From Tribonema minus (taxonomy: Eukaryota; Sar; Xanthophyceae; Tribonematales; Tribonemataceae), in assembly GCA_017506865.1 (NCBI GenBank), contig JAFCMP010000036.1, positions 248,001-312,000 on the forward strand: 64,000 nucleotides of DNA, given 5' to 3'. A program made the translations under genes and the position numbers. Below are positions 25,101-36,434 of the stretch, piece after piece. The notes beneath the pieces are model-generated. The model was not told where the DNA came from. It saw only the letters and a program-made list of their open reading frames with translations, and did no database searches. The stretch's first letter is position 1. Each line of letters starts with the position of its first letter.

Positions 25101-28100
25101 AAGCACGCGCAGCGTGCTCAACCACGTCGCCTGCCCTATCGAAGCAGGCATGAGGCAGAGGCTTTCGCTGGCGCGCATTTGCCCTTCTGCACCCCGCCTG
25201 GAACAGCCAATGAGGAGCAAGCAGCATCGCTCTGAGTTCTGCGCACTGCCGGCTACTAGTAGATTCGTCCGGACCCAGCGATCTCTTGCAATCTGCAGCG
25301 CCGCCATCGCTCGCAGAACCAGACACTGAGCTTAGAAAGCATTCGATACTTTGCGAATGTGCCCTCTTGCGCCCTCCAGAGTGCCCTGAGACATGGGCTG
25401 GCGGTGTGTTCAAAGCGCAATCGGGATCTGCGGGCGCAGCCGTGCCAGTTGCGAGCAGGCAGCAATCAACTTCAAAGCGCGTGTACCTGCGCGGAGCCCA
25501 CGAGGCGCAGGCCGTAGTGCCCCTCGCCGCCGTAAGCACCCCTCGGGCCCGCGCTCGCGCGCGCGTCGGCGGCGCCCGCGTCAACTGCGGCGAACGCGCT
25601 GAAGTCCGCAATGTCGACGTCATAGGCGAGCGTTGCCGCCGCGGCGGGGGGGCTGTAGGGGCCGCGCAGCGCGTCGGGCAGGGGGGTGCGGCGGCCGTAG
25701 AGGTCCAGTTCGCGCCACTGCATGGGGGCGAGCAGGAGGCATGGCGCACGCGGGGGGGTGGTGGTGGCGTGGGAATTGAGGGCGGAGGGCTTTCAAAAGC
25801 GATGCCTTTTCTGATTTATCTCTTGGTTCAGGTGTTGCACAGGTGTGATTAGTTGTCACAAGCGGAGGACAACTTGCGTGGTCGATGGCGCCGCGTTGTG
25901 TGAAGCGCCCGTGTCGAGTAATGTCATGGGTGAGGGTCGTCGTCTCGGCGGTGCGGCAGCGGAGTAGCGGCGCGCTGCGCAACTTCTGTCGTGCACATTG
26001 CGAGTCCACGCCAGCGCAGGCAGTGCGCAAGGAGCAGATGTGAGAGCTGCCACCATGGTCGCAGCACGTGGCAAACCCATTTCATTCACCAGCACGAGCG
26101 GTGCATGGATGATTCCGAGCACGTGACTTGCAGTGCCACACGAGAAGTGCCATCTTCTGAAGTCATCTGGCGTGGTGGGACTAGCTGCAGTAAAATCGAG
26201 CGTCAAATTAGTGTTGACCCCTGCATGCCGGCAGTCTGTACGCGACGCGCACGACGCTTTGCGCGCCCCACGTGTGTTCGAACGCGCGCTGCCGTGTGCT
26301 GCTGCCGCACAAGGATGGCGACATGTGCCTAAGCGCTGTCGGGTTTCATGCGCTGTCGGGGTCCATGTCGGCCGCACAGGGCGAGGTTTCGCCATGCGCA
26401 CAACGCCGCATGTCTGCCTCAACGCGCCCCCTGACCTAATCCTACCTCAACCCTAAACCGTACTCAACCCCAACCTAGGCCTGCACCTGCGGATTCGACG
26501 CGTCTTCCGTGAGAGCGCGCACCCAGAAGGCATACGTCGTGTTGGGCTGCAAGTCCGTGATGGTGGTCGTGGTCACGTTGCCGACGGTCGTGATCCACTG
26601 CTCGACGGCGGCGGTGCTGCTAAGGGGGGGGGGGGCAAGGGAATGCGGTCAGGTTACGCGCATTTGCAGGATGCCTCCCGTCATCGATTCTGCAGCTTGG
26701 TGGTCGTGTGATGATTGCAGCGAGAAGCGCTTGGGGCGCAGGCAGCAGGCCAAGTCGCACGGAGCGCGCCGGCACGGGCGAATTCTGTGCATCTGAATGA
26801 GTGAAGGCACGTCTGAAGGGTCCAGTACCGCTGCAGTTGCCGCGAAATAATTGGGTGCGAGAGGGGTACTGGAGCGCCAGCTGCTGCAACGCGTGCGCGC
26901 GTGGTGTCCTTCGACGGACGCAGCAGACCCTGACCCTGCCTGCAAAGCTTTGCACGTGAACGCGTTGATGGCACGACCGCGCATACATTGCAGCGCGCGG
27001 TTTTTGTTTCGAGCAGAAGGGTTTGTTACCTGTTACTGAGGGACGCATTCAGCGTGAGCGTGTGCGCAATCTGGTAGCCGGTGACGGTGACGGCCTGCCA
27101 CGTGTTGTTTGGCGCAGTCCTGCGCGCAGCCGAGTGGTTAGGGTTAGGGTCAGGTCGGATGAGCGCTGTGGTTGCAGTTCGGCAAGAGTGGGCGATACCC
27201 ATGTATCACTGTATCACATGAATTGTACTTTCAGTCAGATCTTGTTCGCACTGAGCCAATGCTGAAGAATCGCCAGAATGCGCATGTTTGCACCAGCGAT
27301 TGCAACTGCTCGTGGGTGCTGTGCATCAGGTGTCAATGACTTCGACAGTTGATGGCGGAGTGCGCCCAGCGAGGGCACATGCAGTGCTCAGCAGAATTTG
27401 TACAGCGCGTATACTCCGGATCAGGGGTGAGAGGAGGCGATGATTGTAGATGCTGCGGAATCTATTGTCCGTGCTTTCAAGTCTGCCTACCGGCCATTGC
27501 CTCTATTGCAGCTGTGCCTAAGCCTCGTTGGCTGCCTGTCAGCACGATGTGTGATCTGGCACGCTTCCCTCGGGGCTTATGAAAAGTCGTACATTTGCAA
27601 GGGACTGAGCGCTTCCTCCCAGACAAACTGGAAAAAACCTACTGCTCACCCGGAAACATCTGTGGAGCGTGCCGCGAGGTTCGACAGCGCCGGCGCGGGC
27701 GCCCCCAGCGGCGCGGTGGCATTGCTCAACAGGTCTCATACTTCAAGTGCACCCTGGACGCTAGGCTGTGTTGTACATTTGCAAGGGACTGAGCGCTTCC
27801 TCCCAGACCAAGTGAAGCAAACCTATCGCTGACCAGGAAACATCTATGGAGTGTGCTGCGAGGTTCGACAGCATCGGCACGGGCAGCGCTGACGGCATGC
27901 ACACCGGCGCATAGGAGTTGCGAGAGGAAGTGTGGGGTAGGCACACCAGGCTTTGTAGTTGCTTTACACTGGCAATGGACTGACTGCTCCCAGCATGACG
28001 AACTGGAATCCTATTGCTCACCAGGAAACACACCAGGAAACATCTATGAAGCGTGCCGCGAGGTTCGACAGCGCCGGCGCGGGCGCCGCTGGTGGCGCGG

Positions 28101-31100
28101 TGGCACTGCTCAGCAGGTCTCATACTTCAAGTTCACCCTGGGCGTGCAACAGCAACACACCAAGCTTCAAACTTCTTGTACACATGCAGCAGACTGAGTG
28201 CTTCCTCCCTCGACCCACTGGAACAATCCTATCGCTCACCAGGACAAGTCAATGGAGCGCGCCGCGAGGTTCGACAGCGCCGGCGCGGGCACCGCCGGCG
28301 GCGCGGTGGCGTTGCTCAGCAGGTCTCATACTTCAAGTGCACCCTGGACGCTAGGCTTTGTTGTACATTTGCAATGGAATGAGCGCTTCCTCCCAGACGA
28401 AGTCAAAGAAACCGATTGCTCACCAGGACACGTCAACGGAGCGCGCCGCGAGGTTCGACAGCGCCGGCACAGGCAGCACCGGCGGCGCGGTGGCGTAGCT
28501 CAGGTACGGCACCTCGTCCCACAGGCCCGGCAGCAGGCCGCTGGTGACGCGCACGGCGACGGTGCCATTGCTCAGCAGCAGCGCCGCGTCCGCCGCCGGC
28601 GGCAGCGTGCACGTCAGCTGTGGGGCAGGGGGGGAATGGGGGAGGGGGCACACATAGGGTAGTGTGGGTGGTGTTGCATTCTGATTTCTGAACACGACAG
28701 ATTCGTCGAGAATTGTTTTGTGGGAGTGCAGGAAAGGATAGCGCCAGCTGGCCAAGACGTGAGGTAGTGCTGCTTCGGCGCTCGTGATAGACGTCACGGC
28801 ACACATCTCCTTCCTTGTGTGCTTCTGCCGGCGCATCATGCCTTTGTTGAGCTGAGCGCCCAGTGTTCATCGCAAACGCCGTCAGCACTAGGCCAGTGCA
28901 CCCTAACACAGACCCACAACGAATTACACGGCAGTCAACCCGTTCCGCCATAAATTGCAGCAGCCCCATCAAGCTCAGCGACCATACGCGCTAGAGCGCG
29001 CAGTGTGCCGCAAAGGCTAACGCGTTGATGCCCGCCGCATGCGCCGCTGACAGCGCTCCACGCTGCTGCACACGGACCTGCGTCTGCGGCGCCGCGTGCC
29101 GCACGCCGGCGCACGCGCGCCCGCCGACCGTCACGACGGCGCCCGCCGCGCCAAAGTTGGTGCCGGTGATGCTCAACTCGTAGCCGCCGCCGCGCGGGCA
29201 GTTGTAGGTCGTGGCGTACGGCAGCGCCGCGTTGTCGATGCCGAAGTGTGTCGCGCCGACTGCAAGGCTGTCGTTGATGAGCCAGTCGTCGGTGGAGAGG
29301 GGCGCGGACGGGGAGGTGAAGTTGGCCGCCGCGGCGGTGCCGGGGAAGTAGCGGTCGACGCAGCCGCGCACGCGGTAGACGTGCGGCGAGCGCGCGACGC
29401 GCACCTAGCAGCGCGGGGTGGGGTGGGGGCGGGGGGGCGGGGCCAGCTGCGTGAGCTGCGATGCCTACGCGCATACAGACGCTATTCGTCGGATGGCGTA
29501 AGCGCGTTTGGCTTGCTGCAACCGCTCACTGTGGCTCAACACGCAGTCGCAAGTGTGTTGTCTTTGGTGTTGGCAGTGGCGGTCGTGTGGTGCTGTGCAG
29601 TGTCCAACGAGAGCATGATCAGCCGGAGGGCTCCCTGCCGCAGACTCAGTCGGGAGACATGCGTACGGGGCATGTGCGGGGCAGATCTCTACAAGCTACA
29701 GGTTCAAACGATGAGGGAGCAGCGGTGGTCCGGCAGCTGCGCACACACAATAGCCGCAGCAATCATATGTGCACTAAAATGAACGCTCACCCAGTCAATG
29801 ATGAAGGTGTCGCTCAGTTGCGGCGCCGGAGAGGCGGGAGCACCGCCGGGTACAGCGGCGCCCTCGATGCCAGGTCTCACGCGCAGCTGCGTGACGAGCC
29901 CGCTGCGTTGACGGGACACGAAGAGTAGCGGCGCACAGCGGGTGTTGTCATGGTCAGTATAATGCAACGTACATCTTCAGTTCATTGAGCATCAATATGT
30001 TTCATCACTGCAGTATTGTGCATCATTCAGTCGTGAATCGTGATCTGATTGTGATCAGCGCCGGTACCCTGATGCCCCCCGCAATGCGGCTTGCACTGCA
30101 GCTATCCTCCGGTTTCTGGTCCCCGCGGCGGCTGTGGCGCTGAGCACTGACTCATGAAATGTCATTTCATGGTAAATGACAACGATACGTCAAGCGTACG
30201 AATACGCACGTGCTGACGAGCATTTGTGTGCGCAAGGCGGTGCGCATGGGTCAGGCAAGGCATCATCAGGCTACCTGTCAGCCACGCCAACAGGCGACAG
30301 GGCAAGCCCACTGGTGCTGTAAGCTGATAGCATTGTGCCTGCGCGTGTACATGGCCGCTTTTCATGACAGGACCAGAGTAGGTATCCTGCGCTTTCCTGC
30401 ACATTTGCGCACATGAAGCCAGGCCGGCTCTTCTGCAGGAAGGACGCCGTATTCTGTTCGTTCAACTATTACAACATGATATTTGTTGTTGCGGTAAGCT
30501 CAGCTGCAAAGTTGCTTCTGTGACACCAGCAAGTTGAAGCTGAACTTGCGATCACAAATCTGATCAGGCATGCCGTTCGCGCACATGGGGCGATCGCATG
30601 CGCGCCCCCATCAAGCAGGGGGTGCGTCTGCAAATAAAACAGTATACCAAAGACTTTCAAGTATTTATCATCGTACCTGAAGGTCTCGGACACCGGGATG
30701 TAGTACGTGTGAAACGCGCCGTCGCCGATGATGGCAAAATCTATGGCGTGCGCCATGGAGTCCTGCGGCGGCGGGCCCGACAGTTTCACTTCGCGTAACA
30801 GCGCGGACTGCGCGCCGTGCGTCGCCAGCACCTCCAGGCGCCAGTAGCGCGCGGTTTGCGTTGGGACGTCGAAGTGCTGCGCCTGCAAAAGCACAAAAAG
30901 TGGGCAGGCAGTAAGGAAAATTTGAAGTTGAGGCGCGACGGATCACGCCGATTGAGTGGCAACTTCAATTGAGCCGCATGGGTGGTTAGGCTTTTGCGCC
31001 CCTGCGTGCGTCGTGCCGCGTGTGCTGAGCCCCTGGCCAAAACTCGATGGAGGCTGAAGTATGTAGATCGGCGGCAGCAAACATGGCATGCACCAGCGAA

Positions 31101-34100
31101 TAGCGCTGCCAACTCACCCCCTGGAGCTACCACCTCTACCACCGGCAACCTAGTAAACCTAAGGTTGTTCCAAACATAAATCGTGAAGGTACACGTAATT
31201 TTGATGTGGGATGGGGACCTGCATGAGCGCCTGCACACCGTTTCGTGCCGCAAGCGAGCGAGACAGATGACTCGTCGCATCCGTCATTGCTCGCTGCTGT
31301 CACCCGACAGTCGTCGCCTGCTCTGAGTGCCCACAGCTGACCCATGCAAGGAGCTGCGGGGTCCTGAACCAACACTGTTGTATCACAGCATCGCGGCGAG
31401 ATGACTCGACGCGTCCTTAGTGCGAGCCAGAGTCGGCAGCGTTTCAGTGGGCCAGCGCGTGTATGTATACAGCACTTGCGTTTGCGGCATTGCGGCGCGA
31501 GCGGAGACGATCCACGCACCCGTGGCTGCTGCTATACAAGCGGCAGGGACCCTAAACCGACACCGGCTCACCTTAGCATGAGAGCGAGACAACTCCTGGT
31601 CGGGGTACTACTCCCATTATGGGCATATTCATAATGAAATATAGGGTATACAGGGCTAATCTGATCCATTTGGAAACTATCGGTTCTCTAGTCTCCAACA
31701 AAGCTCATAATCTGTGAGCTCGCGACGCACCGCATCCGTCATCGCGGGGAAGAACTCGGCAGCGCTCCGCCAGTCGCCGTCGTCGCCTTCGTCGCCTTCG
31801 AGCGCCCACAGCAGCCGCATGCGCGCGGGGTCCTGAATGGTGCCGCCCGCCCATATGTCGATGGCATCGACGGGGTACGCGGCGCCGAGGTCGATGCTGA
31901 GCCACGCGCCATCGGGCGCGACGACGCCGCTGTCCCACCTGCAGCAGCGAGCAGCGCGCGCGTTCAGCTGTCCTGCGCAATCAGTTGCCTGTGCCTAGAC
32001 AACGCATGAGGTGGATGCGCGTGGCTGAGGTTGTGTGGGGCGGAGATCAATGCTCAGTTGCACGCTGACAGTAGCTCGACTGTCACTTCATCAAGAACAC
32101 GACCAGCGGCGGCGGCGCAGCTGGACGCCGCGACCCGCTCAGTCGCGTGCACCGTGCCATCGCGCTGAAGTTGTCCGTGTGCCAACACATGCCCGTGTCT
32201 CGCGCAATGAAGTTCCACAGGCTGCGGTGTCCACACATGTCGCGGCCTGCACCGGCGGACACGACTGCGATAAATGCGCACATGCCGCACGCTCCCGCCC
32301 AGGCGTCCGCCGCCGCAGCCGCTCGGCCGCACACTCATGTGCGCCACTAGACCGCGGCACGACGCAACCCAGAGTGCATTGAGCGCCCGCCGCCGCTGGC
32401 ACGTCTCCTTGCAATTTTCTGCGCCAGTGCTCAGGACTAACCCTAACCCTAACCCTAACCCAAACTCTAACCCTAGCCTAACCCTAACCCTAACCCTAAC
32501 CCTAACCCTAACCCCCCTGGTGAAAGCGACAGACGCGCTCACCCTGTCTTAAGGTTGCCGTCGAGGACGTGACCCACGTCGGCGGGTGCGGATGCGTCGT
32601 ACATGCGCGCGGCGGCGCGGCGCTCCCAGTCGCTTGAGCTCAGGACTAAACCTAACCCTATGCCTAACCTAATCATAATCCTAACCCCCACCCTGAATGC
32701 GACAGATGTGACGTGCTCACCCCGTCTTGAGGTTCCCATCGAGCACATGACCGACGTCGGCGGGCGCGGACGCGTCGTACACGCGCGCGGCGGGGCGGCG
32801 CTCCCAGTCGCTCTCGCGCGCACTCCCGCGTGCCGCGCTGAAGCCTGCCAGCAGCTCGAGGCGCGCGCGCGCTGCGCGCCCCGTCGTCAGCATGCGCAGC
32901 ACGACCTGGTCCCTGCAGTTGGTCGCGGAGGAAGGGGCGCGTGGAACTGTTGTGAACATACCTTGAAGCGCATGAGAGTTGACAGCACGCACAGGAGCGA
33001 TGCGCGGCGCGCCCCGTCGTCAGCATGCGCAGCACCACCTGGTCCCTGCGGTTGCAGAGGAAGGGGCGCGTGCAGCTTCGGTGAACGTACTGTGTCGATG
33101 TAGCGCGGCAAAGCTGACATCCCGCACAGGAGCGATGTGCAGTGTGGCGGAAGCAGATGGGAGCGGCGGGACGGGGCGGATCCGCGTGCTTGTGCCTGCC
33201 GCTGACGGGAGAAGTTTGAAAAATGAAAAACAGCAAGAGCGAGATTTTTGATCGGTCTTTTGTAATTGTGTTTGGACTTCTGGATTGCGCTGAGACGTCC
33301 ATCGCTGAGCAGAACCAGTGACTGCGCACGCGTGCGCCACAGGAAAGTCAGTGCTCGGCGCCTGCGTACCGCTGCCTCTCGCGCATGCGCATCATCAGAC
33401 GAAACGCCTGCGATACCGGCAGCGAGTGCACAACGCGCCAGCGGCACACCTGCGGCGTCTTTGCCGCTGCTCCGTGTACTGTCCGCAGCGCGCGGCGGCG
33501 GCGGCGGCGGCGCTTGGCGCTGAGCACTGCGCACACGCCAGCGCTTAGACCCGCGCAGCTGCTGCTGCGATTGGCTCCAGCGCCAGGAGCTGCACACCGC
33601 CGCAATCGACGTTTGAAAGTAAATGGCAGCGCTCATCGATCGCCGCGGCCCCCACTTGTGCACATCCCCACGCAGCGCCTCGCGAGCAACGGCAGCGCGC
33701 GCGTGTCGCAGCGGCGGCGCTCACCTGTCGGTCGCATTCACCGCGAACGTCGGCGAGTCCACGTACGGCGCGGGCCCCGTGATCAGGCCGCGCAGCTGCC
33801 CGCCGCCGGGCTGCACCTCGGCCTGCATCTCGTTGGACGTCGCCGCCGCCCACCCGTCCAGGCCGTCATCGAAGTGCCACTGCGCCGACACGTCGGGCTG
33901 CGGCGGCGGCGGCGGCGGCGGCGCTGCTGCGGCTGCGGAAGCGGAAGCGAGGGGGTCAGCATGTTGTAGGCGTGGTGTGCAGTCCGCTGTAGATGACAAG
34001 CGGATTATGCGGATGAGAGCTGCGTTTGAGTGCACGGGGACAGCCGCTCTCTGACGGATTTGTGAGGTGTACAAGCGGCCGGTTGACTCTGTTTTCCGAG

Positions 34101-34673
34101 GGCTTCACTTCGCCGTCACGAGCTCCATGGTAATGAAAGTAGCTGTGAAGGAGTGCTGGACTCAGCTGCAACACGCGTCGCAGCTCGTGCTTGTCTGTTG
34201 GCAGAGTCTTCGTGACAGATCAGGCAGGCGGCAACTTCAAGTTCACTGTGTCTATCCTCAATATCACGACACTGTTGCTGATCCAGGGCAATTATCGCAA
34301 CAATTGCATCAAGCGTCAACAGCAGCGCAGGCGCTGACGAAATAAACTTAGCAGTCCGCAATGTTGATCGCACGTGGTCCGCAAGCCTCTGGCGCTGTTG
34401 TAGTTTTGTGTGTGTGCTGCACCGTGCGGCGGCATGCATGTGCAGCACAGTATATATATATATATCCCAGAGCCGTAACGGCGGCAATTGATGCTCTTGC
34501 TGCGCGTTACGGTGTCGGCAATTGTTTGTTGGCAGCAAACATCACCAGCACGATACTCTCACTTGTTCACCGAGTGTGTGTACCGTACCTGTAGTGTAAT
34601 GTGCCGCCAGCAGCAAGGCCACCGCCGCTCTGAGCGTATTCCTCCGTTTGCGTTTGGAAGACCGCAGGCCCAT
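13191..34673 (-). CDS. Secreted multidomain L-type lectin (discoidin, IPT/TIG, FN3, legume-type lectin)
   Basis: 998 residues in 18 exons, high to low: 34673-34589, 33932-33725, 32912-32721, 31938-31731, 30882-30677, 29902-29791, 29404-29078, 28617-28424, 27119-27030, 26619-26487, 25717-25487, 24677-24532, 23755-23602, 22770-22712, 15756-15720, 15060-14794, 14419-14252, 13370-13191 (TAG). All phases agree. Domains: signal peptide 1-29 (basic, then AAVALLLAAH); beta-sandwich first half about 35-120 (FDDGLDGW); F5/8C discoidin fold about 130-270 (VLDGNLKTGWDSG, WLSIDLGAAYPVDAI); sandwich second half about 275-345 (DGAFHTYYIPV, FIIDWVRV); IPT/TIG about 400-487 (ITGTNFG); FN3 about 488-583 (SVDVSW, LQPNTTYAFWVRAL); Cys-containing linker; L-type lectin about 720-965 (ALTLTGPHANQAGAVWY, GFESNFTFRI, ARGADGFAFIVQ, ALAIEFDTYYN, AWVGFTAATG). 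Many N-glycosylation sequons fit an exported protein. Glycan binding at the cell surface is inferred from the families. Ligand unknown. Confidence 0.88.
15080..15122 (-). promoter_or_regulatory. C-rich polypyrimidine tract before lectin exon 15060
   Basis: On the minus strand a near-pure C tract broken by a few T/G bases runs into the acceptor CAACCAG just before 15060. It is one of several C-homopolymer tracts that take the place of the usual mixed pyrimidine tract. Confidence 0.6.
15757..16235 (-). repeat. Three tandem intron copies ending at the 37-nt microexon acceptor
   Basis: Units at about 15757-15890, 15904-16015 and 16098-16235 share, on the minus strand, the TTAACAGCC branch-like motif before CTGCAG and a block reading GCACGCTGGATGGCGTTAAC. 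Copies 1 and 2 keep the CTGCAG acceptor. The copy nearest the gene end abuts the real acceptor of exon 15756. Confidence 0.75.
16851..16967. repeat. Imperfect foldback element with about 48-bp arms
   Basis: The arm at 16851-16900 is reverse complementary, at about 43 of 48 positions, to 16919-16967. The spacer is 18 bases and the inner GTACTTCGAAGTAC is a perfect palindrome. It lies in the host intron and resembles a small inverted-repeat element or a hairpin-RNA precursor. No transposase is nearby. Confidence 0.8.
19399..19437 (+). repeat. Two direct copies of GTACAGTGACATTCA
   Basis: A 20-base-spaced duplication of GTACAGTGACATTCA lies about 110 bases upstream of the probable first codon of the nested ATPase gene. 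It could be part of its promoter or 5' UTR, but this is not shown. Confidence 0.6.
19548..22045 (+). CDS. Archaeal-type/STAND P-loop ATPase, nested gene
   Basis: A P-loop NTPase expected to hydrolyse ATP, probably as a regulatory switch. Partner unknown. Exons: 19548-20337, 20488-20612, 20796-20993, possibly about 21107-21171, then about 21233-21426. The first three join in phase. Walker A is GPGNCGKT at about residues 47-54, and Walker B is WPVLIIDHAD at about 203-212. The region after it (RCHVVLVPVHYGF) fits the sensor-like strand of Arch_ATPase/STAND proteins. ATG 19548 is the first in-frame ATG, but it follows a CAG acceptor-like site, so a 5' exon is possible. Reading VALGERA ends in TAG at 21424-21426, immediately before GTACGG, a plausible donor. 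A further coding-like exon, about 21829-22045, ends in TGA. So the gene either stops at 21426 or has an in-frame stop at a splice border. It lies wholly inside an intron of the opposite-strand lectin gene. Confidence 0.72.
23205..23560 (-). repeat. Three donor-side echoes of lectin exon 23755-23602
   Basis: Blocks at about 23205-23262, 23343-23402 and 23505-23552 each repeat, with many substitutions, the plus-strand series CTGAGCGCGTGGGTACCAGA...CAGCGTGAGCGCAGGGCC found at the end of the exon (23602-23690). They are separated by intron pieces carrying TACTTCAA motifs. Divergence differs between copies. Confidence 0.75.
24810..24870 (-). repeat. Acceptor-side echo of lectin exon 24677-24532
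   Basis: A diverged copy of the exon start and the intron before it: GCAGTCCTGGAACTGCACACG here against GCAGTTCTGAATCTGCACGCG at 24666-24686, followed in both by GATTGTTGGTCAACGACA/AATTGTCGGCGAACAACA. Confidence 0.75.
25059..25097 (+). repeat. Interstitial telomere-type repeat (TTAGGG)n
   Basis: Six consecutive GGGTTA units in an intron of the lectin gene. The unit matches the TTAGGG telomere type. It is internal, flanked by genic sequence, and so not a chromosome end. Confidence 0.95.
27645..28423 (-). repeat. Array of four donor-side echoes of lectin exon 28617-28424
   Basis: Copies centred at about 27680, 27870, 28065 and 28275 repeat the exon end (plus-strand GCCGCGAGGTTCGACAGCGC) and in three cases GGCGCGGTGGC. 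Each continues into TGCTCAACAGGTCTCATACTTCAAGT-type intron sequence. The donor-complement GCTCACCAGGA is kept or nearly kept in every copy. Units are about 190-210 bases. One copy (27870) has lost part of the exon block. Confidence 0.9.
31255..31372 (-). repeat. Old donor-side echo of discoidin exon 31938-31731
   Basis: The plus strand reads GACTCGTCGCATCCGTCATTG, then AGTCGTCGCCTGCTCTGAGTGCCCACAGC, then GCGGGGTCCTGAA. This follows 31723-31840 of the exon in order with many substitutions. A second, weaker copy may lie at 31395-31550. Confidence 0.65.
32437..32692 (-). repeat. Interstitial CCCTAA blocks next to a discoidin exon
   Basis: Two CCCTAA-type blocks, 32437-32512 (nearly perfect, broken near 32461-32477) and 32641-32692 (degenerate). 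They flank the donor-side echo of exon 32912-32721, so the echo unit has carried or gained telomere-like sequence. Confidence 0.9.
32542..32640 (-). repeat. Donor-side echo of lectin exon 32912-32721
   Basis: A second copy of the exon's 3' half encodes the same peptide (DASAPADVGHVLDGNLKT) with about 10 base changes and keeps the donor. The phase to the next exon is identical, so it could be used as an alternative exon if an acceptor were present. Confidence 0.9.
32998..33145 (-). repeat. Acceptor-side echo of lectin exon 32912-32721
   Basis: GCGCCCCGTCGTCAGCATGCGCAGCACCACCTGGTCCCTGC at 33008-33048 matches 32877-32915, and the following intron (GAAGGGGCGCGTG..., CGCACAGGAGCGATG) is duplicated too. 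The same exon is therefore echoed on both sides. Confidence 0.88.
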
Positions 34674-34956
34674 TGCGCCGTTGTCCTTCTCCGTGTTGAT
34701 TGAAAGCATGCATGGATCTCGAAGATCAGATTCACCGACAGTTGCAATGGAAGTTGCTCACAAGCTCTTGAAGTTGAGACACCAAGAGGTGGTGAAAGAA
34801 AGGGCGAGGATCTGAGGCGAGCCACCTTCAGGCGCAGCTGCAATGTTCAGGCTCGTACGGACGGCAGCAGCACCCGCAGCAGGTGAGGCAGCGGGTCGTG
34901 TCTCAGGTTTTGGCTTGTTGCCCGCAATGCGATCCTGCGGAACATGACCCGTAAGC
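34674..34956. promoter_or_regulatory. Divergent promoter between lectin and membrane-protein genes
   Basis: Only 283 bases separate the ATG of the lectin gene (34673, minus) from the ATG of the next gene (34957, plus). No TATA box is evident. Shared or overlapping control is inferred from spacing. Confidence 0.5.
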
Positions 34957-36434
34957 ATGACCGCCTCGTGCTGCTTGTCTGCAGGCGGCCTGCGACGTGC
35001 GCTTAGCACGGGTGCCGACAGGATTGCACTCACGGAGTCGCGCCGACGCTCTCGACAAGGCACCATCAACGTGGCTGTCTCATTTGGACTCATCGTGCTG
35101 AGCTGGAAGGCAAGCCTGTTGATGACTTGTGAAAGTCAAATCTGATTCATAAACAGTTTTAATCGTGTAGGTATGCTGGGTCCGCACACAAGCTGCGTGT
35201 GCCATGAGCTACGGTTCTGAACTTGAAGTGCCACCCACCAGGTGCTCAAATCAATCGGTTCATGAATATGTTGACTATATCCTTTGTGTTGAGTGAAAGA
35301 AATGACTCGCCATGGCAAAGTGACCAGGAAAACCTAGCTGCGGTGGTGCTCACCGCAGCGTATGTAGCTTCAAGTGCTGCATACTTCGAGGTGCCAAGGA
35401 TGAGACGTCGACGTGAAGCGCTCGGCTTCATGACTCGACATCAGGTGTGTGCTGGTGACATAACATCGATGGACCGTTAGGACATGAGTGAATCTCATTA
35501 TGAATCCCTCCACCGCGAGCCATTTGGCCACTGTACATCAGGAACTCGTGAGCAAACGCTGACCATCTGCCCATTTGTTTCATCGCATCTGCCTGACATC
35601 ACGCAGGTGATGGAGCTGAAGCACCAGAGCTACCAGAAGGGAATGGAAGTGGACGGCGAGAAGGTGAGATTTGTACACCCAGTGATGCAAGTTTAGCGAA
35701 CGCTTTTGTGGCTGGCAGCCTACCAGACTTGCAGCGCGCACATGTGCATGCATCTTTCCCCCGTTATGCCGGGAGAAAGCGCTTGTGCCCTGCGCGTGGC
35801 ATGCCGCTGTCTAGTGCGCACAGCTTTCTGGCAAGCACGCGGTAGTGAAGCATGTCGGCACCACAGCAGGTAGCCTGACGCAGTGCGCGCATGCAGCATG
35901 TCAGGCACAAGCAGTTCACACCGAAGCTGATGCTGCGCCTGCAGCTTGTAGGTGTTGCGGTGCAAGATCAGGCGGAACGGAACCGAGCTTTCCAGAAAGC
36001 ACATCCCTCAGTGCCGCTGCGGACATCAGCAGCCTGGCGATGGCAGCGGCCAACATCTGCCATATCTGCACGCTGACCCTTGCATTATCTGCTGTACTTT
36101 GGACAATACACTGTGTGCCTCACTCGCAGAGCCTCGCTGTCATGCCACGTCCGTTGCTGCACACCGAATGCCGCAGCTTCGGCGAACGACACTGGAAACG
36201 GCATTGCGGGACCCAGAGTGGCTGCAGGCGACCGCCACGGCACTAAAATGCAGCAAGGACGAGCTCGCAGCGCGGATCGAAGGCCTTATCGACACGCCAG
36301 TAGAAGAACCCGCATCAGTGCCAGTCATGGTCCCTGACGAAACGCCGTTGTCAACGACGCACCTGGATGTGCTCAAGCGCTTCGGGAACCTGCCGCAGGA
36401 GGGGAGCGAGGATGCCGCTCCGAAGGCCGCTTAG
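34957..36434 (+). CDS. Small two-helix membrane protein, possibly organellar, unknown family
   Basis: I do not recognise the family. Proposed exons 34957-35109, 35328-35444, 35607-35663, 35972-36010 and 36177-36434 join in phase 0 throughout and give 207 residues. The N-terminus is Ser/Arg-rich (LRRALSTG, ESRRRSRQG), which would fit an organelle-targeting presequence. Two hydrophobic stretches follow, about residues 38-49 (INVAVSFGLIVLSW) and 53-70 (LAAVVLTAAYVASSAAYF). The rest is hydrophilic with a charged C-terminal half (LETALRDPEWLQ, KDELAARIEGLID). The first intron has a GC donor (AAG/GCAAGC). The first three exons are the better supported. The 39-nt exon and the junction to the last exon rest on phase and border match only. 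Confidence 0.55.

Noticed and set aside
27645-28423. Regularly spaced repeats that could suggest CRISPR or a satellite
   Set aside because: Units contain exon ends and donors of the adjacent gene, are on one strand, vary in length and sit in a eukaryotic intron.
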